From positions 26,675-90,674 of the forward strand of contig NZ_LRRB01000251.1 of assembly GCF_001646865.1 (NCBI RefSeq): DNA of 64,000 bases, written 5' to 3'. The DNA comes from Aldersonia kunmingensis. Lineage in GTDB: Bacteria; Actinomycetota; Actinomycetes; Mycobacteriales; Mycobacteriaceae. Both the position numbers and the translations under genes were made by a program. Below are positions 42,295-51,081 of this stretch, piece after piece. Position 1 is the stretch's first letter, and each line of letters opens with the position of its first letter. The notes under the pieces are model-generated. The model saw nothing but the letters and a program-made list of their open reading frames with translations, was not told where the DNA came from and made no database searches.

Positions 42295-42653
42295 GCGTAC
42301 TGCCCCGCTGTATCGAACAAGGCGGCGAGCTCCACGAATGTGTCGGGCACGACTCGGTAGTAGACCCATGAGCCGCGGCGCTCCCGATCGAGTAGACCGG
42401 CATTCCGCAGCACTTTGAGGTGATGGCTGATTGTCGGCTGCGACAGGTCGATTCCCGCCGACACATCGCACACGCAGGCTTCTTGGTTCGCGTGGCTGGC
42501 AATCGCGCTCATCAACCGCAATCGCACCGGATCGGCCAGCGCCTTCAGCTTCACCGCCAATTCACCGGCCGCCTCCGCGGACAGCGGTTCGCGGACCAGT
42601 GGGACCGCCGCGCAGCCGGACTCATCGGTCAGCTGCAATTGCTGTTTCGACAT
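42291..42653 (-). CDS. arsR: ArsR family transcriptional repressor (CxC type)
   Basis: A 120-aa winged-helix repressor. The metal site in the DNA-binding region is ACVCDV, the classic CxC arsenite sensor of E. coli-type ArsR. The recognition helix is DLSQPTISHHLKVLRNAGLL, followed by the wing RGSWVYYRV. It should release DNA when arsenite binds and so induce aqp and arsC. An operator-like inverted repeat lies just upstream of its start. Confidence 0.93.
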   Translation of the reverse strand: MSKQQLQLTDESGCAAVPLVREPLSAEAAGELAVKLKALADPVRLRLMSAIASHANQEACVCDVSAGIDLSQPTISHHLKVLRNAGLLDRERRGSWVYYRVVPDTFVELAALFDTAGQYA

Positions 42654-42656
42654 TCA

Positions 42657-42676
42657 TCGATATTGACCGATATCAA
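42657..42676. promoter_or_regulatory. ArsR operator candidate
   Basis: TCGATAT (42657-42663) and ATATCAA (42670-42676) form an imperfect inverted repeat with a 6-nt centre, 4 nt upstream of the arsR start. Position and AT-rich dyad fit autoregulation by ArsR. Confidence 0.55.
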
Positions 42677-42750
42677 ATTAGTACGCAAACGAACAGCGCG
42701 TGAACGCCGGCCGAGGGCACACAGACCCTCGGCCGACGCTCAGGGATGTA

Positions 42751-43227
42751 TCAGCAACACGGCGCGGCGGCCTGCAGCCCACTCTCCGCACGGGCGCCGG
42801 TGCAGCACGTGCCGACGTCGCCCGAATCGTCGGCAAGCAGTTCGGGACTGGTGCCGAACACCTCGGAGTCGGCGAGCACGGTGTAGACCTCCCACTGTTC
42901 GCCGGCCGGTCCCGAAACCCAGACCTTGTCCTGCGCGGCGAAACAACAAGTGGTGTTCATCTGCTCCTGGGTGAACAGGCCCTCGTCGCTGAGGCGTGCT
43001 ATCTCGCCACGCACCTGATCACTGGTTTCGACCTCGACACCGAGGTGGTTGACCGAACCGCCTTGGCCGGGATTCTGAATCAGCACGAGCTTGAGCGGGG
43101 GCTCGGTGATCGCGAAGTTCGCGTACCCCTCCCGCACCTTCGCGGGTTCGGTATTGAACAGCTTGGCGTAGAACTTCACCGATTCGTCGAGGTCATCGAC
43201 GTTGAGGGCGAGCTGAAGACGTGACAT
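42751..43227 (-). CDS. arsI: ArsI/CadI family metalloenzyme (organoarsenical C-As lyase type)
   Basis: A 158-aa VOC-fold dioxygenase-like protein. The metal ligands expected for ArsI are visible as H61 and E113, and the substrate-binding vicinal cysteines as C94-C95 in TTCCFAAQDKVWV. ArsI cleaves the C-As bond of trivalent organoarsenicals; the mycobacterial homologue CadI was named for cadmium induction. The tail carries two more CC pairs. AGGAG precedes the ATG. It is divergent from the second ArsR, probably its regulator. Confidence 0.9.
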   Translation of the reverse strand: MSRLQLALNVDDLDESVKFYAKLFNTEPAKVREGYANFAITEPPLKLVLIQNPGQGGSVNHLGVEVETSDQVRGEIARLSDEGLFTQEQMNTTCCFAAQDKVWVSGPAGEQWEVYTVLADSEVFGTSPELLADDSGDVGTCCTGARAESGLQAAAPCC

Positions 43228-43246
43228 GACGTACTCCTACCTGTGA

Positions 43247-43299
43247 GACATATATCGAAACCGCGGTAGGACCAGAATGGCACCTTTTCGACATATGTC
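43247..43299. promoter_or_regulatory. Two operator-like sites between arsI and arsR2
   Basis: GACATATGTC (43290-43299) is a perfect palindrome, and GACATATATC (43247-43256) is a near copy. One lies near each divergent start, so a single repressor could control both genes. Confidence 0.6.
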
Positions 43300-43322
43300 A
43301 AGAAACCTGGCAGAATTAGTGC

Positions 43323-43682
43323 ATGCCGAAGACGCTGCCCGTGATCGATATGTCCGCTCCGGTCTGCTGCGCGCCCGTGGCGGCGGGCCCGATCGATGAT
43401 GCGGCGGCGCTGGAGGTGGCCTTACGACTCAAGGCGCTCGCCGACCCGGCACGGGTGAAGCTGATGTCGCTCCTGCTCGCCGACGCAGCCGGCGAGCAGA
43501 CCACCGGCGAGCTCGCCGCGATCGTCGGGCTGTCCGAGTCGACGGTCAGCCATCATCTCGGCCAGTTGCGCACGGCGGGGCTGGTCACCTCGGAACGGCG
43601 CGGGATGAGCGTCTTCCACAGCGGACGCAGGGATGCGCTCGGGGCGCTGTGCGCGGTGCTCGATCCGAACTGCTGCAGCTGA
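43323..43682 (+). CDS. arsR: ArsR family transcriptional repressor (N- and C-terminal CC type)
   Basis: A 119-aa winged-helix repressor distinct from the other ArsR. It lacks a CxC in the DNA-binding helix. Instead it has C15-C16 near the N-terminus, the same position as in the Corynebacterium ArsR, and C117-C118 at the end. The recognition helix is LSESTVSHHLGQLRTAGL. It faces arsI, and palindromic sites lie in the gap. No Shine-Dalgarno is visible, so the mRNA may be leaderless. Confidence 0.92.
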   Translation: MPKTLPVIDMSAPVCCAPVAAGPIDDAAALEVALRLKALADPARVKLMSLLLADAAGEQTTGELAAIVGLSESTVSHHLGQLRTAGLVTSERRGMSVFHSGRRDALGALCAVLDPNCCS

Positions 43683-43722
43683 ATTCGGGCCGCACGCCGG
43701 GGGCGCATGCACGTCGCGCGCC

Positions 43723-44943
43723 TCAGCGTTCGGCGGCGGCGGCGGTGATCGCCCAGAGATCGCGATCGGCCCGCGGCGGACCCGGCAAATAGCCGCGCAT
43801 GGTGCCCTCGCACGACATACCTATGCGCTCGGCAACCTTCGTGCGCAGCGCGTCGTCCGCGGCGATCGCCATCCAGACCCGGTTCATGCCACGTACACCG
43901 AAGCCGTATTCGACGAGGCGGCGCGCCGCGGCCTCGACACAGTCCGGATCGGCATCCGGTGCAATGTGGTCGATGAACAGCTCTGCACTGCATTGGAATT
44001 CGTTGATTTGTTGAAGACCGCACTCTCCCACCACCGCACCATCGGCTTCGAGCGCGAAGCCCTCATGCCCGCACGGACCAGGTACCTCGAGTTTGCGCAG
44101 TATCACTGACCCGGAACGGGCGTGCAGTACAACGGCTTTGGTGGCGCATGAACGGAGCCGACGATAGCGCTCTCGCGCCTCGCTCGCCCAGTATGTCGCC
44201 ATCGGGACGATGGCGCGCAGCGCATCAACCGCTAGATGGACTCGCTGCGACATCGAACCCCCGGCCACGGAATTCGAGTGGTGCGCAACGTGCGACTCCT
44301 CGAGATACGCGCTCCAGTAACCGACGAGTCCCTCCGGCGGCGCCTCGCAAGCCAGGAGGCCATAGAGCGCGTGCTCCTTGAATTTTCCTCCGGCGTCGAA
44401 GTATTCGGCCATGACCGCCTCGTGCACAAAGCCACCACGCTCCGCCGCGGCCAGTGCCGGCACGTTCTCGGTACAGATGGGCGCGACAACTCGCTCCAGT
44501 CCGAGCACGTCGAAGCCGTAGTCGACAAGCATCGCTCCCGCCAGGGTGGCAGCACCAGACCTGGCGAGCGCGATATCGACCCAGATGCCGAGTTCCGCTG
44601 TCTTGGCGGTGAAATCGAGCGCGCTGAGACTGATCTGTCCAGCGAATTGACCGTCGACTTCGATCACCATCGCAAGGTCGGTTCGCGCGCGGGCACGGTT
44701 GCGCCTCATCAAGCACTCACGCACCCAGCGCTTCCGCGTATGCCGGGCCGACCAACTCAGCGGCGAGGTGATCCAGTACGGCTCGGTGTACTCCCGATCG
44801 CGCAGCCGGAGGCGGCGCCATGTGTCGAAGTCGGCGAAGGCCGGTGGACGCAGCACCATCGTGTGTCCCAGCACTCGACATGGCCCGAGGCGGAGCCTCT
44901 CGAAATCCACCGCCGGCTTCGGGAGTTCTGTTCTCATGTTCAT
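43723..44943 (-). CDS. Tandem GNAT-domain protein in the polysaccharide locus
   Basis: A 406-aa protein with two RimJ/RimL-like acetyltransferase folds. Domain 1 (about 15-215) has VLRPPAFADFDTWRRLRLRD and VAPICTENVPALAAAERGGF. Domain 2 (about 255-400) has VVGECGLQQI and RIGMSCEGTMRGYL. The acetyl-CoA loop is poorly kept in both, most so in domain 2. ATG at 44943 overlaps the flippase stop by 4 nt, so it is translationally coupled to it. A role in acylating the sugar repeat is inferred from position only. Confidence 0.8.
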   Translation of the reverse strand: MNMRTELPKPAVDFERLRLGPCRVLGHTMVLRPPAFADFDTWRRLRLRDREYTEPYWITSPLSWSARHTRKRWVRECLMRRNRARARTDLAMVIEVDGQFAGQISLSALDFTAKTAELGIWVDIALARSGAATLAGAMLVDYGFDVLGLERVVAPICTENVPALAAAERGGFVHEAVMAEYFDAGGKFKEHALYGLLACEAPPEGLVGYWSAYLEESHVAHHSNSVAGGSMSQRVHLAVDALRAIVPMATYWASEARERYRRLRSCATKAVVLHARSGSVILRKLEVPGPCGHEGFALEADGAVVGECGLQQINEFQCSAELFIDHIAPDADPDCVEAAARRLVEYGFGVRGMNRVWMAIAADDALRTKVAERIGMSCEGTMRGYLPGPPRADRDLWAITAAAAER

Positions 44944-46535
44944 GCCGATCGCCCCCTGCTGACGAGTAGACCCTGCGCGGCCTTGACGGCGGCGCGAGCC
45001 GGCGAGGGGAGGATGGCGGCGAGGACCACGCCGTAAACCAGCAAGAAGACGATCGTGTCCAGCACGAGGAAACAGACCCCCACAAGAGTGGAGTGCGCGT
45101 CGGCGTGCAGGACGAAATGTTCCAGACACGCCGTGATGACGGTCGCGACGGTGGCGGCCGGCAGGGGTGGACTGATCGCGACCATGAACTCGCGTGCCGA
45201 GAATCCGACCACTGGCTTGGCCAGCACGACACAGGTCAAAGCGACCAACAAGGCCGTAACCGAGATCGACAGACCAGCACCAAGTAGGCCGAACAGCGAA
45301 GTCAGGACTATCAGCAGGCCAATCCCGAGCGTGACCTCGACCGCGGTGTACCAGTTGAGCAGGCTGGTGCGACCCCCACCCTTGATGGACTCTTCGCTGA
45401 CGGAGGTGATGGCCTTGCCGACACCGAGGCCGGCCATCGCGGCGACCAGTAAACCGGCCTCCCGCCACGGCTCGCCGAACATGACGACCACCGACGGCAC
45501 ACCGAGCGACAGCATCAGGCCGGAAACGGCGGCGGCCCCGATCACCCCCACCCGTGTGGCACTCAGATAGGCCACGCGCATCCGATCTCGGTCGCTGGAG
45601 ATACGGGAGAACGCCGGGAACAGCGCAATGGCACCGATCTCGATGATGGCCCGCACCGGAATCTGCGCGATGCGTTGGGCGTAGCGGAAGTGACCTAGCG
45701 CCGCGGAACTCAAACCGCGACCGAGGACCACTGCCTCGCCCAGATTCTGGAGCCGTGCACCTAGGGCGCCGAGCACAAGCGGGAAGCCGTAACGGGCGAG
45801 TTCGCGCCACAGGTCGAACCGGAACCGGCCACGGCCCGGGCGCCAATCGCTGATGCACCACACCGCGATGACCCACACCACGTACGACGCATACAGGCCT
45901 GCGACTTGACTCCACACACCGAATCCGTTGGCGGCCAGCGTGACCGCGGTTACCGCGAAGCTCACCGATACTGCGGGACCGACGATGAGCCGGCGGCGGA
46001 CGTTGAACTCCCGTTGGAGCAAGGCCTCGGGCACGTTGGTGAACGAGTAGAGAAACAGCACGCCCGCCGACGCCGCGGTGATGAGGCCTATCTCCCTGTC
46101 GTGGAAGATGAGTCCAATCAGCGGTGCGCAGGCAAGCGTGAGGAGCGCCATCAGCAGACCACCCACGGCCGTCACGTAGAACACCGTCTCGGCGGCGTCG
46201 TCGAGACGGTCCTCCCGATGAATCAGCCCCGAGCGCAGCCCGCCTTCGACGAAGTTGCCGAGAAATGTCACCAGCACGGTGCCGGCGACGAAGAGGCCAA
46301 CCTCCGCCGGCGAGAGCAGTCGAGCGAGCGCCACAGTCTGAACGAACGTGATCAGTTCACCGAAGATCAGCGCCACCGCGGACGCCGATGCGACCCGCCC
46401 GATCTTGGATGTCAGGCCCGCATGCGGATCGACGCCAATTGCGGCGGTTGGATCGAATTCCGCCGCGTGGGCAGCGTCGACGCCGTCCGCGGCGGTAACG
46501 CCGGCCTTCGTCGAAGCATTGGGTGGGGTGTTCAC
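44940..46535 (-). CDS. Polysaccharide flippase (Wzx/MOP family)
   Basis: A 531-aa integral membrane protein with about 12-14 helices in the pattern of the oligosaccharide flippase family (ALARLLSPAEVGLFVAGT near the first helices, LLQREFNVRRRLIVG in the middle). It would turn lipid-linked repeat units to the outer face of the membrane. An unusual hydrophilic N-terminus of about 45 residues comes first. GTG at 46535 lies 1 nt after the pyruvyl transferase stop, and GAGG precedes it. Confidence 0.9.
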   Translation of the reverse strand: MNTPPNASTKAGVTAADGVDAAHAAEFDPTAAIGVDPHAGLTSKIGRVASASAVALIFGELITFVQTVALARLLSPAEVGLFVAGTVLVTFLGNFVEGGLRSGLIHREDRLDDAAETVFYVTAVGGLLMALLTLACAPLIGLIFHDREIGLITAASAGVLFLYSFTNVPEALLQREFNVRRRLIVGPAVSVSFAVTAVTLAANGFGVWSQVAGLYASYVVWVIAVWCISDWRPGRGRFRFDLWRELARYGFPLVLGALGARLQNLGEAVVLGRGLSSAALGHFRYAQRIAQIPVRAIIEIGAIALFPAFSRISSDRDRMRVAYLSATRVGVIGAAAVSGLMLSLGVPSVVVMFGEPWREAGLLVAAMAGLGVGKAITSVSEESIKGGGRTSLLNWYTAVEVTLGIGLLIVLTSLFGLLGAGLSISVTALLVALTCVVLAKPVVGFSAREFMVAISPPLPAATVATVITACLEHFVLHADAHSTLVGVCFLVLDTIVFLLVYGVVLAAILPSPARAAVKAAQGLLVSRGRSA

Positions 46536-46536
46536 G

Positions 46537-47919
46537 TCATACCTCGCGCGACGGCGCGCGCCCCTCGACGACGCTGAAGATCCGATCAAACCCGGCCCGG
46601 CTCAGCTGGATCTGCTCCGCAGCCCGCTTCCGCAGCGGTTCTCGCAGGGGTTCCGCCTCGTACCACGCGGTGCGGATCGCCGTGTCGAGCGATTCGGCGA
46701 GCCGGTCATCGTCGAGACTCACCATCCAGAGGCCGCAACCGAACATCTCGGACAGGCCATAGAACTTGTCGTCGTAGTACTTCGTAGAAGACAACGCGAC
46801 TACCGGAATCCCTTGGGACAGAGCAAATACCGCGAGGTGGTAGGCACCCGTGACGACGATTCGGCAGGTTCCTGCCTGCCGGGCGATCGCGCTCGGGCGG
46901 GCGAAGCGCCCTGGCGGCGGGACGACGTTATCCGCATCGCGCAGCACAGGGAGTGTCGACCTGCGGTCTTGCGATCTGTACTCCGCGATGACCACCGGTG
47001 CGATCCTGGTGCCGAACTCGTGTGCCATCGATCGAACCGTCTCGCCGACAACCCGCTGCGCATGATCCGAGACTGGTGCATAACCGGCCACCCGGAGGCA
47101 GAAGCCGATATTGTCGCCGATCTCGTTCCGCCGCACACGGTAGGCCAACTCGATCGCGTCGTCGCCGGTCACCATGGCATTGGCGTCATCGACGCCGAGT
47201 TCGCGCAGCAGGTCAGGCCCGCGCCGAGCCTCCCGCATGGCAATAAAACCGACTCGCGGCAGTACTTCCTTGGCGCGCGCTCGCAGTTCCGGGCTTTCCA
47301 ACGGGCCCAGACCCTGGCCAACCAGCGCGACCGGCACGTGATGATCGGCAGCGTGATCGATGAGGTCCAGGACGCGCCTGGTCTGAGTAGCGTCCGCGTC
47401 GGTCAGATAACCGCCACCGAGCGCGAGCAGCAGCGAGGCCTCGGCAGCGGCCCGCCGGGAGCCGTGGTGGGGGCGCTTGGGCACCGTGTTGTACGTGGTC
47501 GGTGTTCGCCCGACGACGCGATCCGCCGCGCGGTGCAGCCGGTTGCGTGCACCGCGCACCTTCTGCGGGAGGAACGCCCGCAGCCGCAGCCAACCCAGTG
47601 CGAATGGACCTACGACGGCTGGTCCACGACCGGCGACGAACCCCTCGATCGCCGCCGGTCGTGCCCAGGGGTCGGAATCGACCACCGTGATGCCTTCGGC
47701 CGCGGGGAAGTACGCCCGCAGCAGCGAAGGGCTGTCGGTCAAGATCGCGATTCTCGCGGCGGGCCAGCGCTCGCGTAGGCGAGCGATGGTGACCTCGAGC
47801 ATCGCGAGGTCGCCGTTGTTGCGCAGCCAGTACTCGCTGTTCTCGACGAGAATCCGCAGGTCGGCGCCGTCGACACCAGCCGTGCGCACGGTGTTGGTCA
47901 CCGCGTCGTCGTCAGCCAT
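46537..47919 (-). CDS. Polysaccharide pyruvyl transferase family protein
   Basis: A 460-aa protein of the PS_pyruv_trans family, which adds ketal-linked pyruvate to sugars using PEP. LRILVENSEYWLRNNGDLAM opens the domain; LALGGGYLTD, VALVGQGLGPL, and TGAYHLAVFALSQGIPVVAL near the C-terminus are the family blocks. Pyruvate ketals give exopolymers negative charge. First gene of the minus-strand operon with the flippase and GNAT genes; GGAG precedes the ATG. Confidence 0.88.
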   Translation of the reverse strand: MADDDAVTNTVRTAGVDGADLRILVENSEYWLRNNGDLAMLEVTIARLRERWPAARIAILTDSPSLLRAYFPAAEGITVVDSDPWARPAAIEGFVAGRGPAVVGPFALGWLRLRAFLPQKVRGARNRLHRAADRVVGRTPTTYNTVPKRPHHGSRRAAAEASLLLALGGGYLTDADATQTRRVLDLIDHAADHHVPVALVGQGLGPLESPELRARAKEVLPRVGFIAMREARRGPDLLRELGVDDANAMVTGDDAIELAYRVRRNEIGDNIGFCLRVAGYAPVSDHAQRVVGETVRSMAHEFGTRIAPVVIAEYRSQDRRSTLPVLRDADNVVPPPGRFARPSAIARQAGTCRIVVTGAYHLAVFALSQGIPVVALSSTKYYDDKFYGLSEMFGCGLWMVSLDDDRLAESLDTAIRTAWYEAEPLREPLRKRAAEQIQLSRAGFDRIFSVVEGRAPSREV

Positions 47920-48180
47920 GTAGTTCTCCGTCGAGGAAGCACTTCGCCGCCAGGTTCGAAGGTTGGATCGCTACCGGTGTGGAAATTGTTAGCAGAAAGA
48001 TTGCCGTGCGTGCAATATGATTGCAATGGGAGCCCCTCCGTAACGCATTCCCCTAGGTGGCGAAAAGCGAAACATGGGTCAGGACCCTGGTCCCTCCGGA
48101 TAGCTGGTCATTGGCTCAGAACAATTCCATGCACGAACCGGCGCAACCCGGCGCCGATGCATTCGAACCGGGAGACTGAG
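47920..48180. promoter_or_regulatory. Divergent promoter region of the polysaccharide locus
   Basis: 261 nt between the pyruvyl transferase and Wzz-like genes. It is more AT-rich than its flanks near 47985-48030, where two TGCAAT copies occur a few bases apart. GGACC-CT-GGTCC at 48082-48093 is a small palindrome. It probably drives both operons; no clear -10/-35 pair stands out. Confidence 0.5.
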
Positions 48181-49572
48181 TTGACGACCAACTTTCAGGT
48201 CCACATCGACCGAATCCGGCGGCGCGTATGGATCGTCGTCGCATTTGCCATTCTGGGACTGGTGATCGGCCTCTATTCGGCCTACAACGCCGATACGACC
48301 TACTCGAGCAAAGCCGCGCTGACCGTGCTTTCCGACCAGCGCGCACCGGAACAGGACGCGATCCTCGGCCAGGGTTACGCCGAGGTCTTCAACGACCCGG
48401 CGTATCAGCCGGAGTTGCGCAGGCGAGCCGGCGTTCCCGAATCCATCACCTTCACCGCTCTCCCGACGCTGGCGAGTCCGATCGTCGGTATCACGGCGTC
48501 CGCCGACAACACCGATCAGCTGAGCGATGCGGCCGCGAAGATGTCCATCGCGCTGCGTGACTCGGTCAACGACGCGCTGCAACTCGGCCGCGACGCGACC
48601 GTGGCCACCGTGCAGAAGCCGCTCGACGACATTCGCGCGGCCAACGGCATCGTCCCCGAGCAGGCACTGGTCAACCTGCAGGACCGGATCAGCGAGCTCA
48701 ATGCGAACTCCACCAACGAACTGCTCGCCATTCCGATGGACTCGGCTATCTCGGAGTCGAAACCGGACCCGGTGATGGCGATCGCGCTGCCCCTGATCGG
48801 CGGCCTGGTGATCGGCTGCTTCGTCGCGCTGGCGATGGGCGCGCTGTCGCGGCGGTTCACCTCGGAGTTCGACGTCACCAACCGCACTGGCCTTCCGGTG
48901 CTGACCGAGGTTCCCGGCGGCCGCGGCAAGAAAGGCGCCGCCGCGCGCGACCGCAGCCTGGGACAGCTGGCAAACACACTGGCCAACCCCAATATCCCGC
49001 GGCCAGCGGTAGTCGCGATCGCGTCCACGAGCCACAGCGAAGCGGTTCAGTCCATCGCCCGCTCACTGGCGGAGATCCGCGCCGGGCAAGGCGTCAGCAC
49101 CATTCTCGTCGACGCGGATATGCGCGAGTCCGGGCCGACGCCTGGGCTGGCGGAATACCTGTCCCGAGTGGTCACCTTCCACATCTCCGATGTGACCAGC
49201 CGGCCCAATATGCCCTACCTGCGCGAGATCGGCCGGGGTAGCAAGCCCGACAACCGGCAGCAGATCGGCAGCGAGCGGATCAACGCGGCGACCGCAGACC
49301 TGCGACACAACTCGGCGTTCGCCGTTGTCGTGACCTCGCCACTGCTCGAGTCCGCCGAGGCACAGGCCTTCTGTGGGGCCGCGGATTTCACCATTCTGAT
49401 CCTCGAGCGGTCGAAGTCGACCACGACCGAGGTCGCTGCGGCGCAGCGCCTGATCGACCACGTCGACGGCCACGTGCTCGGAACCGTGTTGGTGGACGCA
49501 CCGGAAACGTTGCAAACCGCCTCCCGTCCCGGCCCGGTGGTCACCGCGGCTGACGTCGTCCACACGGCCTGA
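48181..49572 (+). CDS. Wzz/chain-length protein fused to a degenerate BY-kinase-like domain
   Basis: A 463-aa protein. Transmembrane helix 1 is at about 17-36, followed by a periplasmic Wzz domain and transmembrane helix 2 at about 198-222. A cytoplasmic domain then resembles bacterial tyrosine kinases. There Walker A' ILVDADMR (about 308-315) remains, but the Walker A position reads STSHSEAVQS, without GxxGxGKS. No tyrosine cluster ends the protein. It probably sets polymer length with the ligase/polymerase. TTG at 48181 follows GGGAG; ATG at 48157 is the alternative. Confidence 0.82.
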   Translation: MTTNFQVHIDRIRRRVWIVVAFAILGLVIGLYSAYNADTTYSSKAALTVLSDQRAPEQDAILGQGYAEVFNDPAYQPELRRRAGVPESITFTALPTLASPIVGITASADNTDQLSDAAAKMSIALRDSVNDALQLGRDATVATVQKPLDDIRAANGIVPEQALVNLQDRISELNANSTNELLAIPMDSAISESKPDPVMAIALPLIGGLVIGCFVALAMGALSRRFTSEFDVTNRTGLPVLTEVPGGRGKKGAAARDRSLGQLANTLANPNIPRPAVVAIASTSHSEAVQSIARSLAEIRAGQGVSTILVDADMRESGPTPGLAEYLSRVVTFHISDVTSRPNMPYLREIGRGSKPDNRQQIGSERINAATADLRHNSAFAVVVTSPLLESAEAQAFCGAADFTILILERSKSTTTEVAAAQRLIDHVDGHVLGTVLVDAPETLQTASRPGPVVTAADVVHTA

Positions 49573-49584
49573 GCGGTGCATCGC

Positions 49585-51081
49585 ATGGCGCCCGACGTGC
49601 ACACGGGAACGCCTAAGGCGAGTAGCCGCGTCAACTGGCGCACACCGCTGGCCGCGCTGATCTTCGCCGGCTCGTTGGCGCTGCTCCTGGCCGCGACGAT
49701 GTCGATGTCGGGTGGCACCCGGGAGACAACGATCACGCTCGCGGTGGCGGCCTGCTTCGGACTGCTGCTGGTCATCACCGGCCTACGCAGCCCGAACCTG
49801 GCTGTGCTGTACCTGCTGGCGGCGATGTTCCTGCGGCTCGTATTGCCGGAGATCCCGCCAGCGGACCCCTTCGTGCTCGCCTTCGGCGGCGTGATCGTGT
49901 CCTACGGACTGTTGGTCTCGTCCCGGCGCGACGCGGTGCCATCCCTCGGCTGGACCGAGGCGGCGATGTTCCTCTACCTGTTCTGGAACGTCTACTCGAT
50001 GTTCGCGAACCACGATCTCGGCGCGGTCTATCCGCTCAACGACGAGGTGCTCTCGGTCCATCGGTTCATCCTCACCGGCACGGCGATTCCCTTCACGCTC
50101 TACTTCGTCGGCCGCTCGATCTATCCGACGGAGAATCAGGTGCGCACCCTGCTGTGGGCGGTGGTCGCCTTCGGCAGCTATTCCGGACTGGTCAGCATTT
50201 TCCAGTTCCACGGTCCGCGGGCGCTGGTGTGGCCGCCCTACATCATCGACTCCCCGGGCTGGGCCGGCCGCGCCAACGGCATCTTCAATCAGCCGGCAGT
50301 GAATGGACTCACCTTGATCGCAGGCTTTCTCGCCGCGATTCTGATCGCGTCTCAACCCGGGGAGCGACGTTCGGTTCGGATCGTGACGGCCGTAGTCGCC
50401 GCAGTGTGCAGCTATGGCGTCTTCCTCACCCACACCCGGGCAATTTGGCTAGCCTTCGGTGCCGTGGTCCTCGCGGGGCTGATCTTCGCCCGTGGCATGC
50501 GTATCGCGTTCGGCACCACGCTCGCGGCCGGAGTCGGCGCGGTCGCGATGCACTGGTCGACGTTCACCGGCAGCGATCGCGCCGAAGGCGGTGTCCGGTC
50601 GGTCAATGAGGTGCACGACCGGCTCAACACGATCGAGACATCGTTCTGGGCGTTCGGTGAAAAGCCCTGGTTCGGTTGGGGAATCGGACGGTTCACTGCG
50701 CTGAACACCTACCACCACAAGCAGTGGGCGCCCGACATTCCCTGGCTGCGCGGCTTCGGCATCAGCTCGCATATGAACGAACTCGGCATCCTCGTCGAGC
50801 TCGGCATCGTCGGCCTCGTCCTCTGGCTCGGCGTGCTCGCGCTGGTGATCGCCAAGCTGGTGAAAGCGATCCGCATCCTGCCCACGCAGGGACTCGGTGG
50901 CCGCAACCTGGCCCTGATCGCGCTTTTCCTGCTCGGCGTTCTGATCGTCACCGGGTTCACCGTCGACCTGCGGTTCTTCGACTTCCCCAATGCCCTTGTC
51001 CTGCTGCTCGCCGGTGTCGCGGTTGGCTTCGCGGACCGCGCAATCCGGCTACGCGACTCCGTGGATCGAGTCGACGCATGA
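49585..51081 (+). CDS. O-antigen ligase/polymerase family protein (Wzy-like)
   Basis: A 498-aa membrane protein with about 11 helices and the Wzy_C domain. The large outside loop lies after the NQPAVNGLTLIAGFL segment, and the typical block KPWFGWGIGRFTAL occurs near 365. It would polymerise or ligate flipped repeat units outside. ATG at 49585 is chosen; GTG at 49576 is possible. The stop overlaps the next glycosyltransferase start. Confidence 0.86.
   Translation: MAPDVHTGTPKASSRVNWRTPLAALIFAGSLALLLAATMSMSGGTRETTITLAVAACFGLLLVITGLRSPNLAVLYLLAAMFLRLVLPEIPPADPFVLAFGGVIVSYGLLVSSRRDAVPSLGWTEAAMFLYLFWNVYSMFANHDLGAVYPLNDEVLSVHRFILTGTAIPFTLYFVGRSIYPTENQVRTLLWAVVAFGSYSGLVSIFQFHGPRALVWPPYIIDSPGWAGRANGIFNQPAVNGLTLIAGFLAAILIASQPGERRSVRIVTAVVAAVCSYGVFLTHTRAIWLAFGAVVLAGLIFARGMRIAFGTTLAAGVGAVAMHWSTFTGSDRAEGGVRSVNEVHDRLNTIETSFWAFGEKPWFGWGIGRFTALNTYHHKQWAPDIPWLRGFGISSHMNELGILVELGIVGLVLWLGVLALVIAKLVKAIRILPTQGLGGRNLALIALFLLGVLIVTGFTVDLRFFDFPNALVLLLAGVAVGFADRAIRLRDSVDRVDA

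Noticed and set aside
46348..47778. 476-codon plus-strand frame over the pyruvyl transferase
   Set aside because: It has no family text and the minus-strand gene is recognisable along its length.
48076..48093. Overlapping GGGTC/GACCC and GGACC/GGTCC palindromes as a riboswitch or RNA switch
   Set aside because: Loops of 2 nt cannot fold well as RNA, and no known riboswitch core is present.
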